Positions 9,824 through 17,706 are shown, counted from the stretch's first letter. The stretch is DNA of 48,863 nt from Armatimonadetes bacterium UBA5352 (GCA_002411015.1 DHPY01000096.1:27815-76677), one strand, 5' to 3'. Notes: generated from the letters alone by a model not told the origin. Translations and numbers: made by a program.

Positions 9824-10114
9824 ATGAGCAAGAGCTACCGCCGGAAGATATCGTCTACCGAGGCCAGGACAGGGCGCTTCATGGTCCTCAAGAGCGCCCT
9901 CGGATTCTTCCCGCCGATCGGCGAGCGCTTCACGATCATCTCAGGTGAAGACGCGCAAGAGACGTGCGTCGAGGCTGAACCGTGTACCTGCCACGGCCCG
10001 GAAAAGCCGCATGAGCACTACTTCGTGCCCTGGCCGGGACTGGAGAAGGGCATGATGATCGAACTGACGCCGGCTGCCGATGGATCAGCCGATTACGTGC
10101 TGAGCATGCTGTGA
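9824..10114 (+). CDS. Small Cys/His-containing protein of unknown function
   Basis: 96 residues, starting three bases after the upstream stop, with AGGAG overlapping the end of the preceding gene, so translation is probably coupled. I do not recognise the family. A compact cluster of possible metal ligands (C48, C54, C56, H57, H63, H65) lies in the middle. The rest is mixed beta-type sequence without membrane segments. It is the last gene before the convergent wrbA, with a 7-base gap. Codon use matches its neighbours, which supports a real gene. Confidence 0.6.
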   Translation: MSKSYRRKISSTEARTGRFMVLKSALGFFPPIGERFTIISGEDAQETCVEAEPCTCHGPEKPHEHYFVPWPGLEKGMMIELTPAADGSADYVLSML

Positions 10115-10121
10115 GTGGCGG

Positions 10122-10748
10122 TCAGCTCTTGAGCTTCGCGGCGATCTCCGCCACGCGTCGGCCGAGTACGCGCGCGACCGCAGCCTCTGTCTCGTCCACG
10201 GGACGGTCTTCGGATGGCGTGGCGAAGTGTGACGGTCCGTACGGCGAACCGCCGGTCCTCGTGCTGCTGATCTCCGGGACACTGTAGGGAATGCCCACGA
10301 TGACCATGCCGAGATGGATCATAGGCGGCCACATCGTGAGGCTGGTGACCTCCTGCCCTCCGTGGAGGGTCGCGGTCCCGGTGAAGGTGCCACCGGGCTT
10401 CCCAATGAGCTGTCCACCCGTCCAGAGGCCGGCGAGACTGTCGAAGAAGCTTCGCATGGGTGCGGCGGCGTTGCCGAAGCGAGTCGGGGAGCCGAAGCAG
10501 GCGCCGTCGCACTCGCCCAGCTCCTGGCCTGTCGCAAGCGGATACTCCGCCATCAGGCGCTCATGCGTCCGGGCCCAGCGCTCGTTCGCCAGGCGCACGT
10601 CCTCCGGTGTGCAGGGGTCGCCGGTGTAGCGCAACAGCGGCTCCGCACCCTCGACCTCACGCACTCCCTCCGCAACGTACTTCGCCATCTGTTCGATGCT
10701 GCCGTAGCGACTGTAGAACGCGACGTAGATCGTGACGCTCATCGCCAT
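10122..10748 (-). CDS. wrbA: NAD(P)H:quinone oxidoreductase, WrbA/flavodoxin-like
   Basis: 208 residues, the usual WrbA length. The N-terminal strand leads into the FMN phosphate loop (FYSRYGSIEQMA, about 11-22). SPTRFGNAAAPMRSFFD and the family-typical G-x-F-T-G-T-x-T-x-H-G-G-Q-E stretch (about 119-132) follow. The soluble enzyme is known to reduce quinones by two electrons with bound FMN. The start at 10748 follows GGAAGGGG at short distance. It is convergent with the gene cluster ending at 10114 and lies downstream of the degenerate kinase. No direct link to motility is evident. Confidence 0.92.
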   Translation of the reverse strand: MAMSVTIYVAFYSRYGSIEQMAKYVAEGVREVEGAEPLLRYTGDPCTPEDVRLANERWARTHERLMAEYPLATGQELGECDGACFGSPTRFGNAAAPMRSFFDSLAGLWTGGQLIGKPGGTFTGTATLHGGQEVTSLTMWPPMIHLGMVIVGIPYSVPEISSTRTGGSPYGPSHFATPSEDRPVDETEAAVARVLGRRVAEIAAKLKS

Positions 10749-10820
10749 CCCCTTCCGCCTCGCACACCCTCACGACACCACCTCAGGGTTCGCGATCCAC
10801 AGAGCCACTCCTGCCCGCGG

Positions 10821-11597
10821 TCAGCTCCCCGACAGCTCCAGCCACGCCCCGCCGCTGGCCGCGACGACGCCGCCGAGGCGCATGGTCGCCGCTGGCAGCC
10901 GGCAGATGACCCCGGGTGCGTGCTCGGTCAGCTCGAAGGAGCCTCCGTGGCGCTCGCAGATCCTGCGCGCGGCCTCGAGGGCCAGGTCCGTCGGCGAGAG
11001 ACCCCCCGCGCGATCGGGCAGCGCCGGGTCATCCGACTGGACGGTAACCGACAGCTCGACCAGCTCCTGCCCGACCTCATCGCGCGCATCCTCGAGCCGC
11101 GCCACGACGCGCTCGCCCGGCCGCGTGAGTAGCACCAGCGCGTGCAGCACCCCCGCCACGGCCCGCCGCAGCGGCTGGTGGTAGCCGAGCACGGGGGGCA
11201 CCGGCCCGGCCGCGTCGAGCACCAACCACGCGCCGATGGACTGCGCCTCCGAGGCAAGCTCACGCACCGCCTCGCGCGCGACATGGTACAGATTGACCTC
11301 GGCGGCACTGCCGCGCTGATCGGCGGCCGCGTCGCGCGCGATCACCAGGAAGTCCTCCAACAGCCCCTCGATCCGGCCGGACTGCTGGCGGATGATCCCG
11401 AGCATCTCGTCATGCACGCAGCGCTCCGACTCGTTGTGCAGCAGAAAGTCGGCGGCGGCGCCAACCGACGTCAGCAGGCAGCGCAACTGGTGCGAGAAGC
11501 GGACGATGGTCTCGCCGTCTATCGTCACCGCCTCACCTGATCGCGCACCTGTGAGGCGGAAGCTGGCGTGTTCCGGTCTGCCTGTGAGCTTTCCCAT
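10821..11597 (-). CDS. Degenerate sensor histidine kinase, divergent from flagellin
   Basis: 258 residues from ATG 11597 (AGGAGG about 10 bases upstream). A HisKA-like helix pair carries FSHQLRCLLTSV with the candidate phosphohistidine at H36. The ATPase region is atypical: the N-box position (LRRAVAGVLHALVLLT, about 143-158) has no Asn, and the expected D-x-G-x-G is replaced by SDDPALPD (about 188-195), while the later helix and HGG turn (LALEAARRICERHGG) remain. No sensor or membrane segment is present. It may be a pseudokinase, dimerisation partner or phosphotransfer protein. A sigma-28-type promoter (11641-11666) implies expression with the late flagellar genes. Confidence 0.75.
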   Translation of the reverse strand: MGKLTGRPEHASFRLTGARSGEAVTIDGETIVRFSHQLRCLLTSVGAAADFLLHNESERCVHDEMLGIIRQQSGRIEGLLEDFLVIARDAAADQRGSAAEVNLYHVAREAVRELASEAQSIGAWLVLDAAGPVPPVLGYHQPLRRAVAGVLHALVLLTRPGERVVARLEDARDEVGQELVELSVTVQSDDPALPDRAGGLSPTDLALEAARRICERHGGSFELTEHAPGVICRLPAATMRLGGVVAASGGAWLELSGS

Positions 11598-11640
11598 CGT
11601 GCACCCGACCTCCTGAGCCTCGTGTCTCGTCCTGTGGCGC

Positions 11641-11666
11641 ATATCGGCCGGAGGCCGCATATCTTA
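11641..11666 (-). promoter_or_regulatory. Sigma-28 (FliA)-type promoter of the degenerate kinase gene
   Basis: On the minus strand TAAG (11666-11663), 14 bases, then GCCGATAT (11648-11641), against the known consensus TAAA-N15-GCCGATAA. The start codon is at 11597, giving a leader of roughly 40 nt. The -10 lies in an imperfect palindrome (ATATCGGCC-GGA-GGCCGCATAT, 11641-11662). Confidence 0.6.
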
Positions 11667-11727
11667 AGGGCAGAGCGAACGGGTAGCAGTGCGCGGCGGC
11701 GAGGGGGAGATTCTTCAGAAGATGGCC

Positions 11728-11755
11728 TAAAGCCCTGGAACTGCCGTGCCGATAG
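11728..11755 (+). promoter_or_regulatory. Sigma-28 (FliA)-type promoter of fliC
   Basis: TAAA (11728-11731), 16 bases, then GCCGATAG (11748-11755). This is 7 of 8 in the -10 and a full -35 core, with spacing one base longer than the enteric consensus. It predicts a leader of about 110 nt before fliC. FliA itself is encoded at 17707-18453. Confidence 0.75.
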
Positions 11756-11817
11756 TGCCGATGTCAGACGGCGACAGACCAGCGTCTCGCGCAGACCCGC
11801 CGGAGGACACCACACCG

Positions 11818-11849
11818 CCCCGATCATCGGGGACCCGGGCTGCTCCCGG
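11818..11849 (+). other. Paired hairpins in the fliC 5' leader
   Basis: CCCCGAT-C-ATCGGGG (11818-11832) is a tight 7-bp palindrome. It is followed at once by CCGGG (11835-11839) pairing with CCCGG (11845-11849). Both lie between the predicted transcription start and the strong AAGGAGG site at 11861. They could tune flagellin mRNA stability or translation. Confidence 0.4.
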
Positions 11850-11873
11850 TTCAGGCAGAGAAGGAGGAACACA

Positions 11874-13388
11874 ATGTCTCTGACCCGTATCAACCAGAAC
11901 ATCAGCTCACTGAATGCGCAGCGCAACCTGGAGAGGAACTCCAACCGCATCGGGCAGTCGATTGAGCGGCTGTCGAGCGGTCTGCGCATCAACCGCGGCG
12001 GGGACGACCCTGCGGGCCTCGTGATCTCGGAGCTGCTGCGCGCGCAGGTCTCCGGCCTCGACGTCGCTCAGCAGAACGCCTCCCAGGGCGTCAACCTCAT
12101 CAAGACCGCTGAAGGTGCACTCGACGAGATCTCGGGCCTCCTCCGCCAGATGCGGGACCTCGCAGTGGACGCGGCGTCGGACTCGAACAAGAACGCTGAT
12201 GCCCGCGCCGCCCTCCAGTCGCAGGTGAACTCGGCGCTCACCACGATCGACCAGATCGCCACGAACACCAAGTATGCCGGTCGCGCGCTCCTCGATGGCT
12301 CCGCGGGCACGAAGGTCAACATCGTGAACAGGAGCGCGGTCACGAGCTCGGGCCTCACCACGCTCGGCACGCAGAGCGACGGCTACGTCTCCCTCCAGGT
12401 TACCACGGCCGCGGAGAAGGCCTCTGTCGGCACCGGCACGGGCGGCGCTGTGGTCGCGGGCAACACCGTGACCGGCACCGGCGGCATCGACCTCTCCACC
12501 GCCGGCGACTCGTTGAGCCTGTACATCAACGGCGTCCAGGTGCAGGATGGCGCGGGCGCGCTGGCCATTGGCGCCACGACCACCTGGTCCGACGTGATGA
12601 CGGCGATCAACACGACGGCGGCCCTCGACGGCGGCGTCACGGCCTCCATCAGCGGCGGCGAGCTCGTCCTCAGCTCCGACACCTACGGCTCCGCCGCCCA
12701 CGTCTCGGTCGAGTTCACCGGCACCGCCACCGCCACCACCGACCTGCTCGTCAACGGCTCCGCGAGCACCCTCGCGGCGGACAACGGCGTGGACTGCGTG
12801 GCGGACGTGGCCTTCGGCGGCAACGCCCTCACCGCAGGCGTGGGCGGCGGCGTCGATGTCACGTTCAGCGCGGGCAGCGGGCTGACGATCAGCCACGCGA
12901 CCTACGGCTCGATCACTCTCAGCGAGGCCGCCGCAACCAGCGCCGGCGACTACACCGACGTGATGTATGCGCAGGACGGCCAGCTCTCCTTCCAGGTCGG
13001 CTACGACGCGGGGCAGGTCGCCACGACCAACATCCGCTCGGTCAAGGCCACCGACCTCGGCAGGACCGCATCCCTCGCCACTGTGGACGTCTCCACCGTC
13101 GAGGGCGCGAACACCGCGCTCGGCATCATTGATGAGGCGATCAACCAGGTCTCAACGCTCCGTGGTGACCTTGGCGCCTTCCAGGTGAACGAGCTGGAGG
13201 CGGAGGCACGGTCGCTTGGCGTCGCGCGGGAGAACCTCTCGGCCTCCGAGAGCGCCATTCGCGACACGGACTTCGGCCGCGAGATGGCGGAGTTCACCAC
13301 CGCCCAGGTCCTCGTGCAGTCCGCGACCTCGTTCCTGTCACAGGCGAACTCGCTGCCGCAGAACGTGCTGCAGCTCATCCGCGGGTAG
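11874..13388 (+). CDS. fliC: Flagellin
   Basis: 504 residues. The N-terminal D0/D1 helices (MSLTRINQNISSLNAQRNL..., LSSGLRINRGGDDPAGL) and the C-terminal D0/D1 helices ending in SFLSQANSLPQNVLQLIRG are canonical. Residues about 145-390 form a Thr/Ser/Gly/Ala-rich variable region exposed on the filament. The start at 11874 has AAGGAGG seven bases upstream. It is transcribed from the sigma-28-type promoter at 11728-11755 and followed by a hairpin, then fliD-fliS-fliT. It is probably exported by the FlhA/FlhB/FliPQR apparatus encoded on the opposite strand, with FliS as chaperone. Confidence 0.97.
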   Translation: MSLTRINQNISSLNAQRNLERNSNRIGQSIERLSSGLRINRGGDDPAGLVISELLRAQVSGLDVAQQNASQGVNLIKTAEGALDEISGLLRQMRDLAVDAASDSNKNADARAALQSQVNSALTTIDQIATNTKYAGRALLDGSAGTKVNIVNRSAVTSSGLTTLGTQSDGYVSLQVTTAAEKASVGTGTGGAVVAGNTVTGTGGIDLSTAGDSLSLYINGVQVQDGAGALAIGATTTWSDVMTAINTTAALDGGVTASISGGELVLSSDTYGSAAHVSVEFTGTATATTDLLVNGSASTLAADNGVDCVADVAFGGNALTAGVGGGVDVTFSAGSGLTISHATYGSITLSEAAATSAGDYTDVMYAQDGQLSFQVGYDAGQVATTNIRSVKATDLGRTASLATVDVSTVEGANTALGIIDEAINQVSTLRGDLGAFQVNELEAEARSLGVARENLSASESAIRDTDFGREMAEFTTAQVLVQSATSFLSQANSLPQNVLQLIRG

Positions 13389-13438
13389 GCCGCACAGCGG
13401 CGAAGCCGGATGACCGGCGCGCGCTCGGCTCGCACTAT

Positions 13439-13463
13439 GGGGGGCGCCTTCGCGGCGCCCCCC
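13439..13463 (+). terminator. Strong hairpin between fliC and fliD
   Basis: A perfect 10-bp GC stem (GGGGGGCGCC 13439-13448 with GGCGCCCCCC 13454-13463) encloses a 5-base loop. No T-tract follows, so it may be a partial terminator or a 3' stabiliser that sets the flagellin to cap ratio. Confidence 0.6.
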
Positions 13464-13494
13464 GAAGTCGCGCCAACGGCAGGAGGCGACCTGA

Positions 13495-15396
13495 ATGAAC
13501 GTCGGCAACATCTCCATCACCGGGCTCATCGCGCGCGACTTCGACATCCAGGCGGTCATCACTCAGCTCGGGCAGATCCGGTCGAAGCCGATCGCGCTGC
13601 TTGAGAGCCGCCAGGCGGAGCACGCGCAGCGCCTTGGCGCCCACCAGCAACTCCTCGCGAGCACGCTGGCGCTGAGCACCGCCGCCGCGGCCCTCACCGA
13701 TGGCACCGCGTTCAGCCAGGTCACCGCCACCAGCAGCGACGCGAGTTCGGTGATCGTCGGCGCCTCCGCGGGGGGGCCGGTGGGTGAGTATGAACTGACC
13801 GTCACACAGCTTGCGCAGGCGCACAAGCTCGGCTCCACGGCGATCGCTTCATCCTCGGAGGCGCTGGGGGTATCCGGCGCGCTCGTGGTCAACGGGAAGG
13901 CCGTGACTGTGAGCGCGGGCGACAGCCTGGCGGCCATCCGCGACGCGATCAACGCAGCGGGGGCCGGCGTGAGCGCCTCGATCATGAAGGTCTCCGCCGG
14001 CGACCATCGCCTCACGATCACGAGCCTCACAACCGGCTCCGAGGGTGCGATCGGGCTGACCGAGGCTGAGGGCTCAGGCGTCCTCGCCGCGCTCAGTCTG
14101 CAGGAGACAGATGCAGCGCAGGACGCGCAGTTCACGGTGGATGGCGTCGCGATGACGCGCTCAACCAACGCGGTGGATGACGTGCTGGAGAACGTGCAAC
14201 TGCAGCTCCTCCGAGAGACCGGCGAGGAGCCGGTACGGGTGACGGTGAGCGCGAACCCCTCGGCCACCATCGCGGCCGTCGAGAGCTTCGTGACCGCGTA
14301 CAACCGCGTCGTCAGCTTCATCAATGCCAACCAGAGCTTCGACAGCGACGCGCAGAAGGGCGGGCTGTTCTTCGGCTCACCCGCGATTATGAGCTTCGAG
14401 TCCGCCCTGCGCGAGCGGGTCAGCGGGCTCGTGGGCACCCTCGGCGGCGACCTGAAGCTCGCCTCGCAGGTGGGCCTGAGCTTCGACTCCCACGACGCCC
14501 TCTCGCTCGACCGCTCGAAGCTGCTGTCCGCGCTGGCAAGCGACCCGGAGGGCGTCCGGCGGCTCTTCGGAGTGCGCAGCGACGCGCAGGGCGATGCGGT
14601 GCAGGTGGTCGGCTCGACCTCCGCCACGCGCGATTCCGGGCCCGCCGGGTGGGATGTGCAGGTGACGCAGGCGGCCACCCGTGCGAGCGCCACCAGCGCC
14701 TCGCTGGCCGGTGGCATCACGGCCGATGAGATCGTCACGATCAACGGGAAGCCGGTCAGCCTCACCGCCGGGATGAGCCTCACGGAGGCCTCCGAGCGGC
14801 TCAACGCGCTCTTCAGCGCGCAGAAGATGGAGATGACGGCGTCCGTCGAAGGCGATCGTCTCGCGATCACGCACAAGGCCTACGGGGCCTCGCACTCCAT
14901 CGGCATCACCTCGTCGCTCGATGATGGCGCGGGTGGCACCGATCTCGGCGGCGCGACTGCCGGGGAGTCGGCGGTATCGCGCGGCCTCGATATCGCCGGG
15001 ACGATCGGCGGGCACGCCGCTACCGGCCGGGGGCGCCTGCTTACCGGCGACGGCGGCTCGGCCGTGGCGGGGCTGCAACTGAACGTGACCGCGGAGGCAG
15101 CCGGCAGCGCAGGGATCGTCCGCCTGAGCAAGGGCATCTCCTCGCGGCTGACCGACCTGATCGAAAGCGTCACCGGTGACTCGGGCTCGCTCACGCGAGC
15201 CGCTGAGGGCGTGACCGCCGACATCGAGGCGATCGACGAGCAGATCGCGGGCATCGAGGCTGAGGTGGATCGCTACATCGCGAAGCTGCAGATTGATTTC
15301 GCGGTGATGGAGGCGAAGATGGCCCAATCGACGACGCTCCTGAAGTGGATGGAGAGCCAGATGGACTACCTGCCCGGCGGAAGATCGCGGAGTTGA
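13495..15396 (+). CDS. fliD: Flagellar filament cap protein (hook-associated protein 2)
   Basis: 633 residues, somewhat longer than typical (about 450-650). The N-terminal FliD domain (SITGLIARDFDIQAVITQL, then SRQAEHAQRLGAHQQLL coiled coil) and the C-terminal coiled-coil region (TDLIESV...TADIEAIDEQIAGIEAEVDRYIAKLQIDFAVMEAKM) are present. The central part holds repeated 'flagellin hook IN'-like segments (GALVVNGKAVTVSAGDSLAAI and EIVTINGKPVSLTAGMSL). FliD caps the growing filament and assists flagellin folding. AGGAGG precedes the ATG at 13495. fliS starts 46 bases downstream, implying one transcript. Confidence 0.95.
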   Translation: MNVGNISITGLIARDFDIQAVITQLGQIRSKPIALLESRQAEHAQRLGAHQQLLASTLALSTAAAALTDGTAFSQVTATSSDASSVIVGASAGGPVGEYELTVTQLAQAHKLGSTAIASSSEALGVSGALVVNGKAVTVSAGDSLAAIRDAINAAGAGVSASIMKVSAGDHRLTITSLTTGSEGAIGLTEAEGSGVLAALSLQETDAAQDAQFTVDGVAMTRSTNAVDDVLENVQLQLLRETGEEPVRVTVSANPSATIAAVESFVTAYNRVVSFINANQSFDSDAQKGGLFFGSPAIMSFESALRERVSGLVGTLGGDLKLASQVGLSFDSHDALSLDRSKLLSALASDPEGVRRLFGVRSDAQGDAVQVVGSTSATRDSGPAGWDVQVTQAATRASATSASLAGGITADEIVTINGKPVSLTAGMSLTEASERLNALFSAQKMEMTASVEGDRLAITHKAYGASHSIGITSSLDDGAGGTDLGGATAGESAVSRGLDIAGTIGGHAATGRGRLLTGDGGSAVAGLQLNVTAEAAGSAGIVRLSKGISSRLTDLIESVTGDSGSLTRAAEGVTADIEAIDEQIAGIEAEVDRYIAKLQIDFAVMEAKMAQSTTLLKWMESQMDYLPGGRSRS

Positions 15397-15442
15397 CGCG
15401 GCACGGATCATGCAGTGGCCGGAGCAAGGGACGGGAGGACCG

Positions 15443-15850
15443 ATGATGGCGCCACGCTTTGCACCACAGGCCTACCAGGATATGCAGGTACTCAGCGCAG
15501 ACCCGAGGGAGCTTGTCATACTGCTCTGCCAGGCGCTCGTGCGGAACCTCGTACGCGCGGGCAACGCCATGAGGCAGCGCGACTATGAGGCGAAATCGGC
15601 CGCGATCGTGCGGGCGCAGCAGATCCTCTCTGAGCTGATTTGCTCGCTGAACGATGAGGTCGGCGGTGAGCTGGCCCTGCGGCTGCGCGACCTCTACGCG
15701 CATCTGCAACTGCAGCTCGTGGACGTGGACCTGCAGGACGATCAGGACAGGCTTGCGCATGTCACCGAGATTGCCACGAAGCTGGTCGAGGCGTGGGAGG
15801 AGGCCCTGAAGCGATGTCGGCATCAGGAGCAGCAGCAGAGAGTCGGGTAG
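15443..15850 (+). CDS. fliS: Flagellin export chaperone
   Basis: 135 residues from ATG 15443, preferred over the in-frame ATG at 15410 because GGGAGG lies at proper distance and the family normally begins near A-x-x-A-Y. Family hallmarks are QAYQDMQVLSADPRELVILLCQALVRNL and a later helix 'RLRDLYAHLQLQLVDVDL...'. FliS binds the flagellin C-terminus in the cytoplasm to stop premature polymerisation. Its 3' end overlaps the next gene by 37 bases. Confidence 0.9.
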   Translation: MMAPRFAPQAYQDMQVLSADPRELVILLCQALVRNLVRAGNAMRQRDYEAKSAAIVRAQQILSELICSLNDEVGGELALRLRDLYAHLQLQLVDVDLQDDQDRLAHVTEIATKLVEAWEEALKRCRHQEQQQRVG

Positions 15851-16167
15851 CGGATTCGGCCGTGGAGCGGGTCCTGGAGCTTGGTCGCGTGGAGCGGGCG
15901 GCGATTGCGGCTGAGGACTGGAACGCGCTGGACGAGATCCTGGAGGGACAGAAGGCGCTGTGGCGAGAGCTGCTGACCGCGGCCCGCGGCGAGCACCTGT
16001 CGCATTCCGCCCGGGAGGCCTCGGAGGCGCTCTCCGCGCTCTACGAGGTGCGGCGGCACAATCACGCGTTGCTTGAGCGCAGCTTCTCGGAGATGCGCCG
16101 GCGGCTTACCACCGCGCACCTCGGAGCGGACGCCCACAGCGCCTACCGCCGGGCACAGGCGGCGTAG
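15814..16167 (+). CDS. fliT: FliT/FlgN-like flagellar chaperone
   Basis: 117 residues, mostly alpha-helical, in the pattern of FliT/FlgN chaperones: VERVLELGRVERAAIAAEDWNALDEILEGQKALWREL, then a second long helix ending in a charged tail. Similarity is to the general pattern only. The position directly after fliS argues for FliT, the FliD chaperone. The start at 15814 has GGAGGAGG ten bases upstream and overlaps fliS by 37 bases; a GTG at 15793 is an alternative. The gene ends 6 bases before the convergent activator gene. Confidence 0.65.
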   Translation: MSASGAAAESRVADSAVERVLELGRVERAAIAAEDWNALDEILEGQKALWRELLTAARGEHLSHSAREASEALSALYEVRRHNHALLERSFSEMRRRLTTAHLGADAHSAYRRAQAA

Positions 16168-16169
16168 GC
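16141..16169. terminator. Possible bidirectional terminator hairpin
   Basis: GCCTACCGCC (16141-16150) can pair with GGCGGCGTAGGC (about 16158-16169) with a 2-base bulge. It overlaps the fliT-like stop codon and reaches the 3' end of the convergent activator gene. There is no T-tract. Confidence 0.35.
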
Positions 16170-16173
16170 CGCG

Positions 16174-17352
16174 CTATCCGTCGAGCATCAGATCCTCGGG
16201 CCGCAGCGTGTCGCCATGCGCCATCAACAGGCCGAGCTGGATCGCGTTCTCGAGCTGCCGGAGGTTGCCGGGCCACTGCTGCGAGCGCAGGAGCTCCAGC
16301 GCCTCGGGCGCGATCTCCCGCGGCCCCCGGCCGTGGCGGCGGAGGTGTTTTTGCAGGAAGAAGCGAGCGAACGGCTCCACGTCCTCCGGGCGCTCGCATA
16401 GCGGCGGCAGGCGCAGTGGCATCACCGCGAGCCGGTAGTAGAGGTCCTCGCGGAACCGCCCCTCGCGCACCGCCGCCTGCAGGTCCTGGTTGGTGGCGCA
16501 GATCAGGCGCACATCCACCTCGATGGGCTTCGTGCCCCCCAGCCGCGTGAAGCTCAGGTCCTGCGTGAAGCGCAGCAGCTTCACCTGGCTCTCCATGCTC
16601 ATCTCGCCAATCTCGTCGAGGAACAGCGTCCCCCCGTCCGCGACCTCACAGATGCCCTTCTTCGACTGCGTCGCCGAGGTGAACGCGCCCTTCTCGTGGC
16701 CGAACAGCTCGCTTGTGAGAAGCTGGTCGGGCAGTGAGCCGCAGTTCACGGGCACAAACAGCCTCTCCGCGCGGTCGCTCATGTAGTGGATGGCGCGCGC
16801 GAGGAAGTCCTTCCCGGTGCCGGTCGCCCCCTCGATCAGCACCGGCGCCGGCGTGCGCGCGACCCGTGCCGCGGCCGCGTACGCCCGCTGCACTGCGGCA
16901 TTGCGGCTCATCACGTGGTCGAAGCCGTGCCTCTCGCGCAGCGCCTCCCACAGGTAGCCGGCCTCGCCTGAGCCGTGACGGGCCTTGCCGAGCGCAGCCT
17001 CCACCGCGGCCAGCAGCTCCTCTGCGCGGAAGGGCTTCCTGAGGTAGTGCGGCGCCTGCATTCCCAGCGCCTCGATGGCGGTATCAAGCGTCGGGTGCGC
17101 GGTGATGATGATTGCGGGCGAGCGCACGCCCCGGGCGCGCAGGTGCTCGAGCAGCTCCACGCCATCGGTGTCCGGGAGCATCCGGTCGAGGATCAGCAGC
17201 GCAGGCTGGCCGTCTGCAGTGGCCGTGGCGAGCGCCGAAGCGCCATCCGCGACGCTCTGCACGCAGTGGCCGCTCGCGCCGAGCATTCGCTCGATGCTGC
17301 CGCGAATCTGCGGGTCGTCGTCAACGATCAGGACGGATCGGTTCTCTGTCAC
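16174..17352 (-). CDS. NtrC-type sigma-54 response regulator lacking a DNA-binding domain
   Basis: 392 residues, GTG start. The receiver domain (1-125) has acidic residues at 11-13, phosphoacceptor D56, T84 and K106. The AAA+ domain (about 148-375) has Walker A EGATGTGK (174-181), Walker B LFLDE (243-247) and the R-finger segment GRFREDLYYRL (298-308). The sigma-54 contact loop reads GAFTSA (222-227) instead of the usual GAFTGA. The protein ends 22 residues after WPGNLRQLENA, so the Fis-type helix-turn-helix is absent, as in Helicobacter FlgR. It is likely the activator for the sigma-54 promoters at flgB, fliG and flgE, with the kinase at 28362-29660 as partner (inference). Confidence 0.9.
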   Translation of the reverse strand: MTENRSVLIVDDDPQIRGSIERMLGASGHCVQSVADGASALATATADGQPALLILDRMLPDTDGVELLEHLRARGVRSPAIIITAHPTLDTAIEALGMQAPHYLRKPFRAEELLAAVEAALGKARHGSGEAGYLWEALRERHGFDHVMSRNAAVQRAYAAAARVARTPAPVLIEGATGTGKDFLARAIHYMSDRAERLFVPVNCGSLPDQLLTSELFGHEKGAFTSATQSKKGICEVADGGTLFLDEIGEMSMESQVKLLRFTQDLSFTRLGGTKPIEVDVRLICATNQDLQAAVREGRFREDLYYRLAVMPLRLPPLCERPEDVEPFARFFLQKHLRRHGRGPREIAPEALELLRSQQWPGNLRQLENAIQLGLLMAHGDTLRPEDLMLDG

Positions 17353-17440
17353 GATGGAGCGATCCCCCTCTGCGGGTGGTCAATGAATCCGCACATCTCA
17401 ACGACTGCACTAGCCTGGTACGGGTCGTTGCCGTTGTCGT

Positions 17441-17636
17441 GGAGGGGCCGCCCCGAGTGCCGCTGAAAAGCGGCGCTCGGGGTGATCCGGCACCAGCCGG
17501 ATCAGCCGCCGTGCCGGCCCGCCGTTCGCACGAAACGACAGGGGCCGGCACAGCGGCTCAGGCCGCCGCTCGCTGGCGCTCGCAACGACCTGACCGCGCG
17601 CAGTCGCTGGCGCTCCTGGCGCGCGGCGGCCCCTCC
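17441..17636. repeat. Intergenic structured repeat, copy C
   Basis: This fills most of the 354-base gap between fliA and the activator gene. The termini GGAGGGGCCGCC (17441-17452) and GGCGGCCCCTCC (17625-17636) are perfect inverted repeats. Inside are successive hairpins: 17451-17464 with 17469-17482 (14 bp, one G-T, GAAA loop), 17483-17491 with 17496-17504 (9 bp perfect), and GCCGCCGTGCCGGCCC pairing with the block around 17542-17557 (one mismatch). It shares CGGCACAGCGGC with copy A. The rest of the gap (17353-17440, 17637-17706) shows only AACGAC...GTCGTT around 17399-17430 and no confident promoter. Confidence 0.8.
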
Positions 17637-17706
17637 AACGGCTGGGCGGTCGCTTCTCCAGACAACTTGCTCGTGATGCACAGGCGGGTGATCTCTTCCT
17701 CCCCGG

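Noticed and set aside
11907..12896. 329-codon minus-strand frame inside fliC
   Set aside because: Antisense shadow of flagellin with no start signal.
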